Of a stretch of DNA of 64,000 nt, positions 9,060-19,700 are shown piece after piece. The notes beneath the pieces were generated by a model. That model was not told the origin of the DNA and searched no databases. It was given only the letters and a program-made list of their open reading frames with translations. Numbering within the stretch: position 1 is the first letter of the stretch; each line of letters begins with the position of its first letter. A program made the position numbers and the translations under genes. The stretch comes from Planctomycetota bacterium (GTDB lineage Bacteria; Planctomycetota; PUPC01; DSUN01): positions 62,001 to 126,000 of the forward strand of contig DAOOIT010000001.1 of NCBI GenBank assembly GCA_035384565.1, read 5' to 3'.

Positions 9060-9133
9060 TCACTGACCCATGTAGATGGGCGTGGTGCGCGCCCGGTGGC
9101 ACTCAAAGCATTGCGGATGCTCAGGAAAGGGTG

Positions 9134-12100
9134 ATGATGCGGTACCGCCATCTGAGTTGGCTTCCCCTGCTCTCCGCGCTTCTAACTTTGGGAATGGTCG
9201 CCGCGCCCGGCACGGCTCATGCCGGGCTGTGGAGATTCGAGGGAAACCCGGGCGACCCTGTAGGCGTCGTGCCCAACGCCACCCCAGCCGATGGCATGCC
9301 CAACGCCACTGGCAGCGGCACCGCCATCTACTCAGCCCTGATACCTGGCGCGCTGATCTTGGACCCCTTGACCGGCCTGATGTACGCAAACACATCCTCC
9401 CTTGCCATGGGCGCCGGGTCCGGCTTGGTCACTGCTCTGGATAATGCGGTCTTCGACGCAGCCACCAGCTTCACTATCGAGGCATTCGTTCGGCTTGGCT
9501 CCAGCCCCGGTGCCACGTACCCTGCGTACGTCGCCCGGCGGTACGATGCCGGCGGAGGCTCTTATCGCGGCTGGCAACTCGACAAGAGCAACACCCACGC
9601 CGGCCGCGCGCGGGTGGACACGTCATCGGCCCAGAACCAAGTGGTCACCGCCGGCACCATGGCGGCCGACAACTGGTATCACACGGCCCTCAGCTACGAC
9701 GCTACTACCGGCCTGCTGAAGTACTACTTCAACTACACGACGATCGCCACGGCGACCCTCTCCGGCTATCCGGGGACCTCGAGCCAGCTCTCGAACATCG
9801 CCGCGGACCTGGTGATGGGCTCCGCCTCGGCCGACTGGGGCACGAACGCCGCGGTGGACGAGGTGCGCCTCACCCCCCTGGCGATTGCCAGCCAGGGCTT
9901 CCTGCGCACCACGGGTCTCTCGGGCAACTACCAGATGCAGGTCGGCTCGGCCTCGGGCAACGCCTCGCTGGCCGCTTACATCTCGCCCGACAATCTCTCG
10001 GTCGGCACGCCCCTGGTCGCCATGGGCACCGGCACCCCGACACGGCTCGCGACCGGCACCGTTGGCCTGTCGGTGGGCGTGACCAACTATCTCCAGGTTG
10101 TGGCAGGCGGCGGCTGGGATAGCCAGTACCCGCCGAACTCACAGGCCCCCTGGCTGGCGACCACCCTCACGGCCCCCCTGGGCTACGTCTTCGCCGAAAC
10201 CGGCAACCAGTTCTTCAGCACCTCGACAGCCACCTGGTCGGCGCAGGACCTCCCGTGGGGCACATTCGGCGCCAGCGCCCTGGCCGTCTACGGCGTCCCC
10301 TCGCCGAACCCGGCGATGAGCGCCGGCTTTGCGCCGAACGCGCAGGCCATCTTCGCCCTCGACGAAAACCAGGGCAACGTGCTCAACCCCACCTACTTCA
10401 GCGCCCCGTTCACCCTCCAGCAGGGCGCGTGGACGGTGCTCGGCGCGCCCGAACAGAACCCGGGCACGCCGCAGGGCCTCTCCGCCCACATCGTGCGCGT
10501 GCGGGGCGACATCGTGGACCTGGCGGGCGCCGACGCCGCGCTCGCGTTGCGTCCCGGCGTGGGCATCCACGACGTCTCGCAGGTGCTCTCTATCGCCCGG
10601 GCCGACATTGACACCGGTGGCAACTACGCCAACCAGGTGGGCCTGCTGGCCGGCGCCTATCGCGGCGGCGGGTCGCCCGACGACTACGCCATGCGGGTCG
10701 CAGGCTACATCTACGCCGAGCAGGGCGAGACCCGCACGTTCGCCGTCCGCTCCGACGAGGCGTACTACTTCAAGATCGGCGGCACCGAGCTCCTGCGCTA
10801 CAGCGGCGCTGCCGCCTACAACGACCCTACGGCGGTGGCCATCACCTTCCCCGCCGCCGGCTACTACCCCCTGGAGCTCGTGTGGACCAACTACAGCGGC
10901 GCCGGCTACGCCGAGATCAGTTCCAGCCCCGGCTATCGCGCCGCGTGGGACTCCACCAACTTCGTGGTGCTTGGCAACGACCCGAACTACCCTGTCTACC
11001 AGAATCCCGGCGCAATGCCGAACGACTTCACCGGCACGGTGGCCGAGAGCGCCGGCCCCGCGTTCGTGCCCGGCGCCATCCAAACGCCCACGGGCGACGG
11101 CTTTGTCTTCCGCGTCGTGCAGGACGCTGCCGCGGCGCCCCGCTACAACTGGTCGGGCCGGTACCTCATGGACAACTATGAGGGTGGCACCCCCGCGGCG
11201 CCCGTGGTGACGAAAATCGTGGACTACTACGATCCCCAGAGCGGCAGCACCGGCAACTTCAATGCCTCGCCCGTCACTGCCCCCTGGCCCCACAACACGG
11301 CGGCGGACGACAACGAGTTCGCCGCCCGCGCCTCGGGCCTCATCTACTTCGACCAGCCCGGCATCTACTCGTTCGCCACGGGCAGCGACGACAGCTTCCG
11401 CCTGCGCATCGGCAAACAGGTGATCGGCGAGCGCCTGAGCGGCACCGCCACGGGCGACGTGAACATGATGTACATCAATATCCCCCAGGCCGGCCTCTAC
11501 CCCATCGAGCTCACGTACCACGAGGGCACGGGCGGCTCCAGCCTGGAGTTCTCGCACGGCGGCTTCGGCGTGGGCCGCATCCAGAGCCTGCTCGTCACCA
11601 GCCGCAACGCCAACACCGCCGGCTTCAACCGCGACTTCGGCGCCCAGGTCTACAGCGTCGAGCCGATCGCCGAACTGACCACCTACAGCACCACGCTCCA
11701 GGCCAAGGTCCTCACCAACGTGCCCGCCCTCAACGGCGGCACGCAGTTGCCCGTCGAGCGCTGGGCGCTTCAGCGCCTCGTGCGGCCCACCATTGACATC
11801 AACAACGACGGCATTCCCGACGCTCACCCCGGCCTGTGGGCCAGCTACTACATCAGCGGCAGCGACGTGGGCCGCGTGACCCTGCCCGACGGCTCCCTGA
11901 GGCCCAACAGCTTCACCGGCGCGCGGCAGGAACTCACCAGCGGCGTCTTCAACTACTCCACCGCCAGCAAGTTCGGCTACGGCCTGCCCATCAACCCCTT
12001 CGGCGACACCGTGGATTGCGAGAACTACTTCCACGGGCGCTGGACCGGCTACCTCTACATCCCCACGGCCGGCACCTGGAGCTTCCACACCAACGCCGAC

Positions 12101-12586
12101 GACTACTCGTGGATTTACCTCGACATTGACGGCAACGGCGACTTCCTCGGCGCCAACGAGCAGCCGGTCATCAGCGGGCGCGACGCCCGCATCAACAATG
12201 TCGCTTTGGGCGTCGGCTGGTACAAGGCGGTCTTCATGTCGCGCGAGGAGGGCGGCGCCGAGGACATGAAGGCCTGGTGGTCCCTCAATGGCGCGGCGGA
12301 GAGCTACATCCCCGCCCAGTACTTCGCCTTCGTGGGCGACCTGTGGCAGACCATTGCCAGCAGCGCCTCGATGGGCCTCTACCAGATCGGCGACCTCGCC
12401 AGCTTCGGCGACGTGATGGCCTTCGACTTCGGCTCCACCGAAACCCTGCGTCTGTCGGTGGACATTGCGGGCGCCATCGCCATCTATGAGGCCACGTTCA
12501 CCTTCGTGCCCGAGCCCGGCACCCTGGTGCTGCTGGCGGGCGGCCTGCTGGCCGCCGCCACGCGCCGGCGGCGCAGCCGCCGTTAG
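9134..12586 (+). CDS. Third PEP-CTERM protein with LamG and PA14-like modules
   Basis: About 1150 residues from the start used here; ATG at 9134 (or 9137) follows AGGAAAGG, and the frame's earlier codons would lie upstream of the sigma-54 promoter's start site. Signal peptide ends PGTAHA. One LamG module follows (about 25-265), then PA14-like modules around SDEAYYFKIG, SDDSFRLRIG and ADDYSWIYLD. Two Asp-rich loops (DINNDGIPD and DIDGNGD) look like calcium-binding loops. The PEP-CTERM tail is VPEPGT, a helix and RRRRSRR. More distant from the other two paralogs, sharing architecture but not the recently homogenised 3' end. Probable surface protein; ligand unknown. Confidence 0.87.
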   Translation: MMRYRHLSWLPLLSALLTLGMVAAPGTAHAGLWRFEGNPGDPVGVVPNATPADGMPNATGSGTAIYSALIPGALILDPLTGLMYANTSSLAMGAGSGLVTALDNAVFDAATSFTIEAFVRLGSSPGATYPAYVARRYDAGGGSYRGWQLDKSNTHAGRARVDTSSAQNQVVTAGTMAADNWYHTALSYDATTGLLKYYFNYTTIATATLSGYPGTSSQLSNIAADLVMGSASADWGTNAAVDEVRLTPLAIASQGFLRTTGLSGNYQMQVGSASGNASLAAYISPDNLSVGTPLVAMGTGTPTRLATGTVGLSVGVTNYLQVVAGGGWDSQYPPNSQAPWLATTLTAPLGYVFAETGNQFFSTSTATWSAQDLPWGTFGASALAVYGVPSPNPAMSAGFAPNAQAIFALDENQGNVLNPTYFSAPFTLQQGAWTVLGAPEQNPGTPQGLSAHIVRVRGDIVDLAGADAALALRPGVGIHDVSQVLSIARADIDTGGNYANQVGLLAGAYRGGGSPDDYAMRVAGYIYAEQGETRTFAVRSDEAYYFKIGGTELLRYSGAAAYNDPTAVAITFPAAGYYPLELVWTNYSGAGYAEISSSPGYRAAWDSTNFVVLGNDPNYPVYQNPGAMPNDFTGTVAESAGPAFVPGAIQTPTGDGFVFRVVQDAAAAPRYNWSGRYLMDNYEGGTPAAPVVTKIVDYYDPQSGSTGNFNASPVTAPWPHNTAADDNEFAARASGLIYFDQPGIYSFATGSDDSFRLRIGKQVIGERLSGTATGDVNMMYINIPQAGLYPIELTYHEGTGGSSLEFSHGGFGVGRIQSLLVTSRNANTAGFNRDFGAQVYSVEPIAELTTYSTTLQAKVLTNVPALNGGTQLPVERWALQRLVRPTIDINNDGIPDAHPGLWASYYISGSDVGRVTLPDGSLRPNSFTGARQELTSGVFNYSTASKFGYGLPINPFGDTVDCENYFHGRWTGYLYIPTAGTWSFHTNADDYSWIYLDIDGNGDFLGANEQPVISGRDARINNVALGVGWYKAVFMSREEGGAEDMKAWWSLNGAAESYIPAQYFAFVGDLWQTIASSASMGLYQIGDLASFGDVMAFDFGSTETLRLSVDIAGAIAIYEATFTFVPEPGTLVLLAGGLLAAATRRRRSRR

Positions 12587-12620
12587 GCCACCCACGAGCG
12601 TTGATGCATCAAGCCAAGGG

Positions 12621-12646
12621 GGGCGAGTGGCACAGCCGCTCGTCCC
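12621..12646 (+). terminator. Hairpin after the third PEP-CTERM gene
   Basis: GGGCGAGTGG and CCGCTCGTCCC pair with one bulge around CACAG, 35 nt after the stop codon. No U-tract, so the role as terminator is inferred. Confidence 0.4.
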
Positions 12647-12758
12647 TCTGCCGTTCTGATGGCACCCGCGGGTGCAAGCGGCCGTGCCAGGCGGCAGTCG
12701 GGTGAGACCTCCCCAGAGATGGCCTCGAACTCCTCGCATTCCTGCCGTCGTCTCGCGC

Positions 12759-12787
12759 TTGACTTCCGCTCTCCGCTGCGCCATTCT
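12759..12787 (+). promoter_or_regulatory. Possible housekeeping promoter of the PQQ-propeller gene
   Basis: TTGACT-N17-CATTCT. The -35 is the form used repeatedly in this window, but the -10 matches TATAAT at only three positions, so this is tentative. The start codon at 12841 is about 50 nt away. Confidence 0.35.
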
Positions 12788-12840
12788 GGCCCCATTGCTT
12801 CATAACCCATTGATGAACGCTGACCAGACAGGAGCTTGGA

Positions 12841-15800
12841 ATGAGGACATGGATTCTGCCGCTGGCCATCGTATCGCTGCCGTGGTGCGCGGGGGCGGCC
12901 GGCGAGCCGCCCGAGTCCAGGCAGGCCGCCGAGATCCTCAAGGCCACCGGCGTCCGTGGCGGCCTCATCGTTCATCTCGGTTGCGGCGACGGCAATCTCA
13001 CGGCCGCATTGCGCGCGAGCGCAAGTTACCTCGTCCAGGGCCTCGACACTGACCCCGCGGCTGTCGGCAAGGCGCGCGAGCACATCCGATCCCTCGGCCT
13101 CTACGGCCCGGTCACGGCAGACCGCTGGGACGGCACGCGGCTGCCCTACGTGGACAACTCGGTGAATCTCCTCGTGGCCAGCGGCAAGGGCGAAGCGGCG
13201 GAGGATGAGCTTCTGCGGGTCCTCGCCCCCAACGGCGTAGCCTACCTCCGCGAAGGCGACGCCTGGAAGAAGATAGTCAAGCCGCGCCCGAAGGAAATGG
13301 ACGACTGGACCCACTACCTCTACGATGCGAGCGGCAACGCCGTGTCGCACGACACCCTGGTGGGGCCGCCGCGTCGCCTCCAGTGGACGGGCAGCCCCCG
13401 CTGGTCGCGCCACCACGACCGCATGGCCAGCATGAGCTGCATGGTCTCCGCCAACGGCCGTTTCTTCTACATCATGGATCATGGCCCCATCGCCTCGGTG
13501 AACCTGCCGCCCGTCTGGGAGCTGGTGGCCCGCGACGCCTTCAACGGCGTGGTGCTCTGGCGGCGCCCCATCCCGCGCTGGAACACCCACCTGTGGCCGC
13601 TCAAGAGCGGGCCGGGACAAATCCCCCGGCGCCTTGTAGCTGTGGGCGAGCGCGTCTTCGTCACCCTCTCGCTTGACGCGCCTTGCTCGGCCCTCGATGC
13701 CGCAACCGGCGAGACCGTGCGCGACTACCCTGAATCGAAGAACTGCGAGGAGATCATCGCTTCCGACGGCACGCTCTTTCTCCTGGCCAGCGACAAGCCG
13801 AGCAGGTGGGCCGACTTCCGCCCCAAGGCAACCTATGTGTGGGACAACACGGGCCGCGCCAACCGCGAGTGGGCATGGGACGAGGAGCCGCGCCGCATCG
13901 TCGCCCTCGAGGCCGAGAGCGGCAAGCTCCTGTGGCAGAAAGACTCGCGCGTAGCCCCCCTCACGCTGGCGGCTGACAAGGAACACGTGGCCTTCCACGA
14001 CGGCGAGAAGGTCGTCTGCCTCGACCGCCGCAGCGGCCAGCCGCTCTGGGCCTCCGACCCCGTCAGGCGCCGCCCCTCGCTCGCCGTCAGCTTCGGCCCC
14101 ACCCTGGTGCTCCACCAGGATGTCGTGCTGTTCTCGGGCGGCGACCGCTCGATGACCGCGCTGGCCGCGAAGGATGGCAGGAAGCTCTGGACCGCGCCCC
14201 ATCCCGCATCGGGCCATGCCTCACCCGAGGACCTGTTGGTCGTCGGCGGCCTTGTCTGGGCGGGCGCCATCGCCCAGGGCGGCGACAGCGGCGTCTTCAC
14301 GGGCCGCGACCTCCACACCGGCGAAGTCAAGAGCGAGTTTCCGCCCGACCTCAAGACCTACTGGTTCCACCACCGCTGCTATCGCGCCAAGGCGACCGAC
14401 AACTTCCTCATCCCCTCGCGCACCGGCATCGAATTCGTGGACTTCCGCGCGAAGCATTGGGATATCAATCACTGGGTCCGTAGCGGCTGCATCTACGGCA
14501 TGCTGCCGTGCAACGGACTCGTGTACGCCTCGCCCCAGTCGTGCGGGTGCTACCTCGAGTCGAAGCTCTACGGCTTCACCGCGCTCGCTCCCGGCCCGAG
14601 AGTCAAGAGCCCAGAGTCGAAACTCGAAGAGGAGGGCCGCCTCGAGCGCGGCCCGGCGTACGAAGCCGTCGGCGGGAGGCCGTCGGCCGCCAGCCGTGAG
14701 GACGATTGGCCCACCTATCGGCACGACCCGGCCCGCAGCGGCGCAACGAAGGCCGCGGTGCCCGGCGAACTCAAGCAGGCGTGGGCGGCCGAGATCGGCG
14801 GCAAGCTCTCCTCGGTCGTCGTGGCCGAAGGCAAGCTCTTTGTCGCCTCGGTGGATGCTCACAGCATCCACGCCCTCGACGCGGCAACGGGCAAGGCCGC
14901 CTGGGCCTTCACGGCAGGCGGGCGGGTGGATTCGCCGCCCACCGTGTGGCAGGGCCGCGTGCTCTTCGGTTGCGCCGACGGATGGGTCTACTGCCTCCGC
15001 GCCGCCGACGGCGCGCTGGCTTGGCGCTTCCGCGCCGCCCCCCAGGACCTCCGCATCGGGGCCTTCGAGCAGCTCGAGTCCGTCTGGCCCGTCAGTGGCA
15101 GCGTCCTCGTCCAGAATGGCGTGGCCAGCTTCGTCGCGGGGCGTTCGATGTTCCTCGACGGCGGCCTGCGCCTCTTCCGCCTCGACGCGGCGACGGGCAG
15201 GAAGCTCTCCGAGGCCGTGCTCGACGACCGCGACCCCGAGTCGGGCGAGAACCTCCAGGTGCACGTGAAGGGCCTCGATATGCCCGTGGCCCTGCCCGAC
15301 GTGCTCTCCAGCGACGGCAGGTTCCTCTACATGCGCTCGCAACGCTTCGATCTTGAGGGCAAGCGGCTCGAAATCCCACCGCGCCCCGCCACCGACCAGA
15401 CGGGCGAAGGCGCCCACCTGTTCTCCTCCATCGGCTTCCTCGACGACACGTGGTTCCACCGCGGCTATTGGCTCTACGGCCGCAGCTTCACGTCGGGCTG
15501 GGGCGGCTGGTTCCGCGCCGCCCGCTACGCCCCCTATGGCCGCATCCTGGCCGTGGGCGACGAGGCGGTCTACGGCTACGGCCGCAAGCCCGAGTTCCTG
15601 GCGAACGCCGACGTGCTGGAGTACCGCCTCTTCGCCGCCAACAAGGCAGCAGACGATGCCGAGATGAAGCGCGTCTCGGCCGCGACGGGGCGCATAGACG
15701 CCACCTCGCCCCGGCGCAACGCCAGCGCGGCCGACTGGAAGTCGCGCAGCCGCTTCCCCGACGCCGAGCTGACCGCGCCGGCCACGAAATGGGCGCACAA

Positions 15801-16704
15801 CCAGCCCTCCGTGATCGTTCGCGCGATGGTGCTGGCCGACAGCACGCTTTTCGTGGCCGGCCCGCCCGATGTGGTGGACGAGCGGCGGGCGATTCGGTTG
15901 CCCGACGAGAGGGACGTGCAAGAGGCCCTCGCCCGCCAGGCCGCCGCCCTCGAGGGCAAGCTCGGCGCGCGCCTGTGGGCCGTCTCGGCGGCGGATGGCA
16001 AGCCCATCGCGCGCTACAAGCTCGACTCGGCGCCCGTCCACGACGGCATGGCCGCGACGGGCGGCAAGCTCTTCATGGCGACGATTGACGGCAAGGTGGT
16101 GTGCCTCGCCGCCGACGGAGCGAAGGCCCTCGGCGCTGACGACGAGCCGCTCCAGACCATCGCCGACGAGCCGGCCCCGCCGCCCATCGTGACGAAGGAG
16201 AAGGACTTCGACCGCGTGGTGGGCTGCTCCGTGTTCGAATCGCCGCTCGGCTACCGTGTCCAGGGCCACGCCAAGGACGTAGCCGGCCTCGCCCTCAACA
16301 GGCTCAGGGCGCCGCTCAAGAAGAGAGCCGAGTTCAAGGCGAAGCTTAGAGCCGCGCCGGACGACGGCGGGCACCTGCTCAACGGCTTCATCGCATTCGG
16401 CGATGGCCCGCAGGACGCCAAGCTCGTCAAGTGCGGCGTCCGCATCATCGCCAAGAGCGCCCACATCGTCCAGGGGCCGATCAAGGGGTTCAAGGGCGTG
16501 GCCGAGAAGCTCGACATCAAGGGCGACGAGACCTTCGACCTGGCCGTAAGCGTGGACCTCGATGCCCAGAAGGTCGTCTTCAGGGTCCTCGACAAGACGC
16601 TGGAGGCCAAGCTCGCCCAGCCCCTGAAAGCCATCACCCACGTGGGCCTGTGCGTGGACAATGCGCTCGTGGACTTCAGCCCAGTCGCAGTGAGTGGGGA
16701 GTGA
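12841..16704 (+). CDS. Secreted PQQ-like beta-propeller protein with N-terminal methyltransferase fold
   Basis: 1287 residues. Signal peptide (about 1-20, ending CAGAAG), then a class I SAM-methyltransferase-like domain (about 30-140) with a good motif I (VHLGCGDGN, residues 44-52) and an acidic residue pair after the next strand (GLDTD). From about 190 to 1100 the protein is made of PQQ/Trp-type propeller repeats (LDAATGKAAWAF, LRAADGALAWRF, CLDRRSGQPLWAS). The C-terminal 180 residues form an undefined beta-rich domain. PQQ-like repeat proteins are abundant in planctomycetes and few have known function; methanol-dehydrogenase-type activity cannot be claimed. SAM is not normally present outside the cytoplasm, so the methyltransferase fold is probably structural or repurposed. 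SD is CAGGAG before ATG 12841. Convergent with the next gene. Confidence 0.8.
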   Translation: MRTWILPLAIVSLPWCAGAAGEPPESRQAAEILKATGVRGGLIVHLGCGDGNLTAALRASASYLVQGLDTDPAAVGKAREHIRSLGLYGPVTADRWDGTRLPYVDNSVNLLVASGKGEAAEDELLRVLAPNGVAYLREGDAWKKIVKPRPKEMDDWTHYLYDASGNAVSHDTLVGPPRRLQWTGSPRWSRHHDRMASMSCMVSANGRFFYIMDHGPIASVNLPPVWELVARDAFNGVVLWRRPIPRWNTHLWPLKSGPGQIPRRLVAVGERVFVTLSLDAPCSALDAATGETVRDYPESKNCEEIIASDGTLFLLASDKPSRWADFRPKATYVWDNTGRANREWAWDEEPRRIVALEAESGKLLWQKDSRVAPLTLAADKEHVAFHDGEKVVCLDRRSGQPLWASDPVRRRPSLAVSFGPTLVLHQDVVLFSGGDRSMTALAAKDGRKLWTAPHPASGHASPEDLLVVGGLVWAGAIAQGGDSGVFTGRDLHTGEVKSEFPPDLKTYWFHHRCYRAKATDNFLIPSRTGIEFVDFRAKHWDINHWVRSGCIYGMLPCNGLVYASPQSCGCYLESKLYGFTALAPGPRVKSPESKLEEEGRLERGPAYEAVGGRPSAASREDDWPTYRHDPARSGATKAAVPGELKQAWAAEIGGKLSSVVVAEGKLFVASVDAHSIHALDAATGKAAWAFTAGGRVDSPPTVWQGRVLFGCADGWVYCLRAADGALAWRFRAAPQDLRIGAFEQLESVWPVSGSVLVQNGVASFVAGRSMFLDGGLRLFRLDAATGRKLSEAVLDDRDPESGENLQVHVKGLDMPVALPDVLSSDGRFLYMRSQRFDLEGKRLEIPPRPATDQTGEGAHLFSSIGFLDDTWFHRGYWLYGRSFTSGWGGWFRAARYAPYGRILAVGDEAVYGYGRKPEFLANADVLEYRLFAANKAADDAEMKRVSAATGRIDATSPRRNASAADWKSRSRFPDAELTAPATKWAHNQPSVIVRAMVLADSTLFVAGPPDVVDERRAIRLPDERDVQEALARQAAALEGKLGARLWAVSAADGKPIARYKLDSAPVHDGMAATGGKLFMATIDGKVVCLAADGAKALGADDEPLQTIADEPAPPPIVTKEKDFDRVVGCSVFESPLGYRVQGHAKDVAGLALNRLRAPLKKRAEFKAKLRAAPDDGGHLLNGFIAFGDGPQDAKLVKCGVRIIAKSAHIVQGPIKGFKGVAEKLDIKGDETFDLAVSVDLDAQKVVFRVLDKTLEAKLAQPLKAITHVGLCVDNALVDFSPVAVSGE

Positions 16705-16718
16705 CGAGGGATGAGACT

Positions 16719-16784
16719 GATAGGCCAGATAGGACCGATAGGACGCAGCCCAAGCAAGAGCGCCTTCGGTCCTATCCGTCCCAT
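16719..16784. terminator. Hairpin with 9-bp tandem repeats between convergent genes
   Basis: Three head-to-tail 9-mers (GATAGGCCA, GATAGGACC, GATAGGACG; 16719-16745) form the left arm of a stem whose right arm is 16767-16784 (CGGTCCTATCCGTCCCAT). It sits in the 80-nt gap between two converging genes and probably ends transcription of both. Confidence 0.5.
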
Positions 16785-19700
16785 CTATGGCTTCGTTGTC
16801 GCAGGCTCGGCGGCCTTGAAGGCGGCGGCCACGTCGTGCGGAGGCATGGCGCGGCTGTAGACCTTGAGGCCCCGTATCTGGCCCGTGACCTGGAAGGCTG
16901 CCCCAGGCTCGGCGCTGTACTGACCGACGTGGAGGGGGCCGCTCCACTTGGCGAGGATGGCGGCGCCCGCCTTCTCGGCGATCAGGCGGCCGTCCTGGTA
17001 GAGGCGAGCCGTCTGCCCGTCGTACGTGCCGACCACGTGGAGCCACTTGCCAGGCTCGGGCCGGCCGCCATCGCAGTCAATGCCGCCCACGTGCCAGCGC
17101 CAGTGCCCGCCGATGCGCTGGAGGAACCAGCCCGCCTGGTTCCAGTGGCCGCAACTGACGGGGATGGGCATCTGCCCCGCCGCGGCCATGTTCACCCACA
17201 GCTCGACGGTGAGGCGCTGGCCGAGGTCGAACTCGGGGCGGTGGTCGAAGGTGGCGTAGCCGCCGCCCGACACATCGAGGGCGCCGTTGGCGACCTTGGC
17301 GCCGCCGTGGAGGGTCCCTTTGGCCGTGCCGCCGCCGAAGAGGGCCGCGTCCGCATTCTCCGCGAAGGCGGCGACAAAGAGCGGCTCCTTGGTCTCGGCC
17401 AGGGGCGCAGCGGTGGCGGTGGCCGAGGCGTCGCTCTCGGCGCCGCGAGCGCTCACGGCCCGGACGACATAGGCGTGCTGCACACCATCGGGGGCCGTGG
17501 TGTCGCTGTAGCGCAGTTCGGTCGTCGGTTCGGCCGTCAGCCGTTGGAACTCAGCGGCGCCGGCCTTGGCTCGATAGACGTTGTAGCGGGCGCGCCCGAC
17601 CTCCTGCCAGGTGAGGTCCACGCGGCCGGGCGCGGGGGTGGCCTTGAGGCCGGCGGGCGCGGGCGGCGGGGGTGGGGCGGGCACGGTGATGGTGGTGCGA
17701 ATGGCCTTGCTCTGCCGCTCAGGGTTGCTGAGGAAGAGGGCATAGTGTTGCGGGCCGGGCTCGGCGGCGGGGTCGTCGTGCTGGAAGAGGGCGGTTTCGG
17801 CGAGCAACGTGTCCTTGGTCGCCTCGAAGTCGGGGGTCTTGCCGCGGTGGAGTTCCGCGGTGAGGCCGATGGTGCGGGCGGAACGTTCCCAGGACAGATG
17901 AACGATGCAATCGGCGTCCACCGTCGCCTTCAGTTCGGGCAGCGGGTCGGGGAGAGGGGGGTAGAGGAACTGGCGGTGCATGCCGGGCAAGAGCTTGGCC
18001 CCCGGCATGTCGGCCCTTGGGGCGGCCAGGGCGGCGCGGCGGCCGTTCTGGATGATGGCCAGCATCGCCTGATAGTGCTTGTCCTCGGTCGAGGCGAACG
18101 AGATGACGGGCTTGCCGTCGTCCTCGGGCACCGGCGCGGGCGGCGGGGCTTTGAAGTTCTCGACGGGCGTCACGCCGTGGGCGTAGCCGGTGCGCAGCAC
18201 GAAGATGCGCTGGCGCGTGGGGTCCACCTTCCAGTTGCGGCACATGGCCGTGCCGTAGCCCTCCTTGCCGGCGGCGAGCGGGGCGCGGAGGATGCGGCTG
18301 AACTCGGGGCGCTCGAGGTTGAACCAGTCTCCGTCGAAGTACGTGTGGCACTTGTTGCAGCCGGCCGCGCTCATCTCGGCCTGGAGCGCCTTCTGAACGC
18401 CGTTCCACGCCTTCACCGAGCAGCCGTGGGTCGTGTAGTCCCACGTGCCGTGGAAGAGGCCGTTGGTGTCAATCCAGGCCATGATCAGGTCGCGCTCGGT
18501 GCGGGTGAGGTTGGGGATGCGGCCCTGCTCCTTGTGGCGGCCGACAAGTTCCTGGGCAAGCGGCGCGGCGCCCGAGCCGTGGAAGCGCGGCGGGCGGATC
18601 GGCACGGAGAAGAGGGCGGTGCCGTTCATGCAGTCAATGCCTGCGATCAGGTGGGCCATCACCTGGGTTTCGCGGCGGCTGATGAGGTTCTCGTAGCTGT
18701 TGGTGAAGTACTCGGTCCAGCCGCCCGTGAGGTCGAGCCGACCCTCGAAGCCCTTCTCGCCGCCGTGGCAGCTTACGCAGTGCCGGTTGAAGATGGGCTG
18801 CACCATGCTCGGGTAGTCCACGTAGCCCGTGCCCCACGACTCGGGCTGGAGCTTGCTGGGTTCGCGTTTGAGGGCGAGGATCTCGCTGGAAATGATGGGC
18901 GTGGAGTACTTGTGCTCGTGGCAGCCGATGCAGGAGCGGGTGACGCCCGGGACGGCCTGGACGAAGGTGCGCATGGATTGGACGAGACGGCCGTCGGCGT
19001 CGAGGGCCTGGAGGTAGAGGGCGCGGCCCGAGGGGGCCTCGAAGCAGGCCGAGCCGTCGGGCTCGACCGGGACGACCCCGTGGAAGATCTTGGAGCTCCA
19101 CGCGAGGACGCCGCTCATGAGGAACACCTGGTTCATGGCGCCGCCGGGCGTGGGGCTGACGCGCGAGGTTTCCTCGATGACGCGGAGTTGCTTCACCTCG
19201 CCGCGCCGCACGCCGTGCTCGGCGAGGCCCTGGTAGACGTCGAGGACGAGGAAGCGGCCGGCCGCCTTCTCACGCTCCTTGCTGCTGGCAAGGACGGGTG
19301 GGACGGGCCGCGGCTTGACCAGCATGGGCGTGAAGCAGCAGATGTCGGGGTCGGAGTAGATCACCTCGCGATTGCCTTCGCGGTCGATCATCATCAGAGC
19401 GTTGCGCTTGGCCCCCGGCGGCCGGCCGCTGTAGAGCAGCACATCCCGCGAGATCGGCCACGGCTCGCACGACAGGCCGCGGTCGTTCGTGGGGTCGTTT
19501 GGGGTCTCGAAGTTGTAGATGGCGTCGGGGCTGTTCTTGCTCACGTGGGTGTTGATGATGGCCACCGTGCCGGTGGGAGTCGAGTTGTGGGGAGCGAAGG
19601 TGGAGGCGATCAGGTGCGGCGCATCGGGGACGGGCCGCGCGTCGAGCGTGGCCTCGGGGTGCACCATGTTGTTGGCGAAGAGGGCCGTCTCGTTCGTGCC

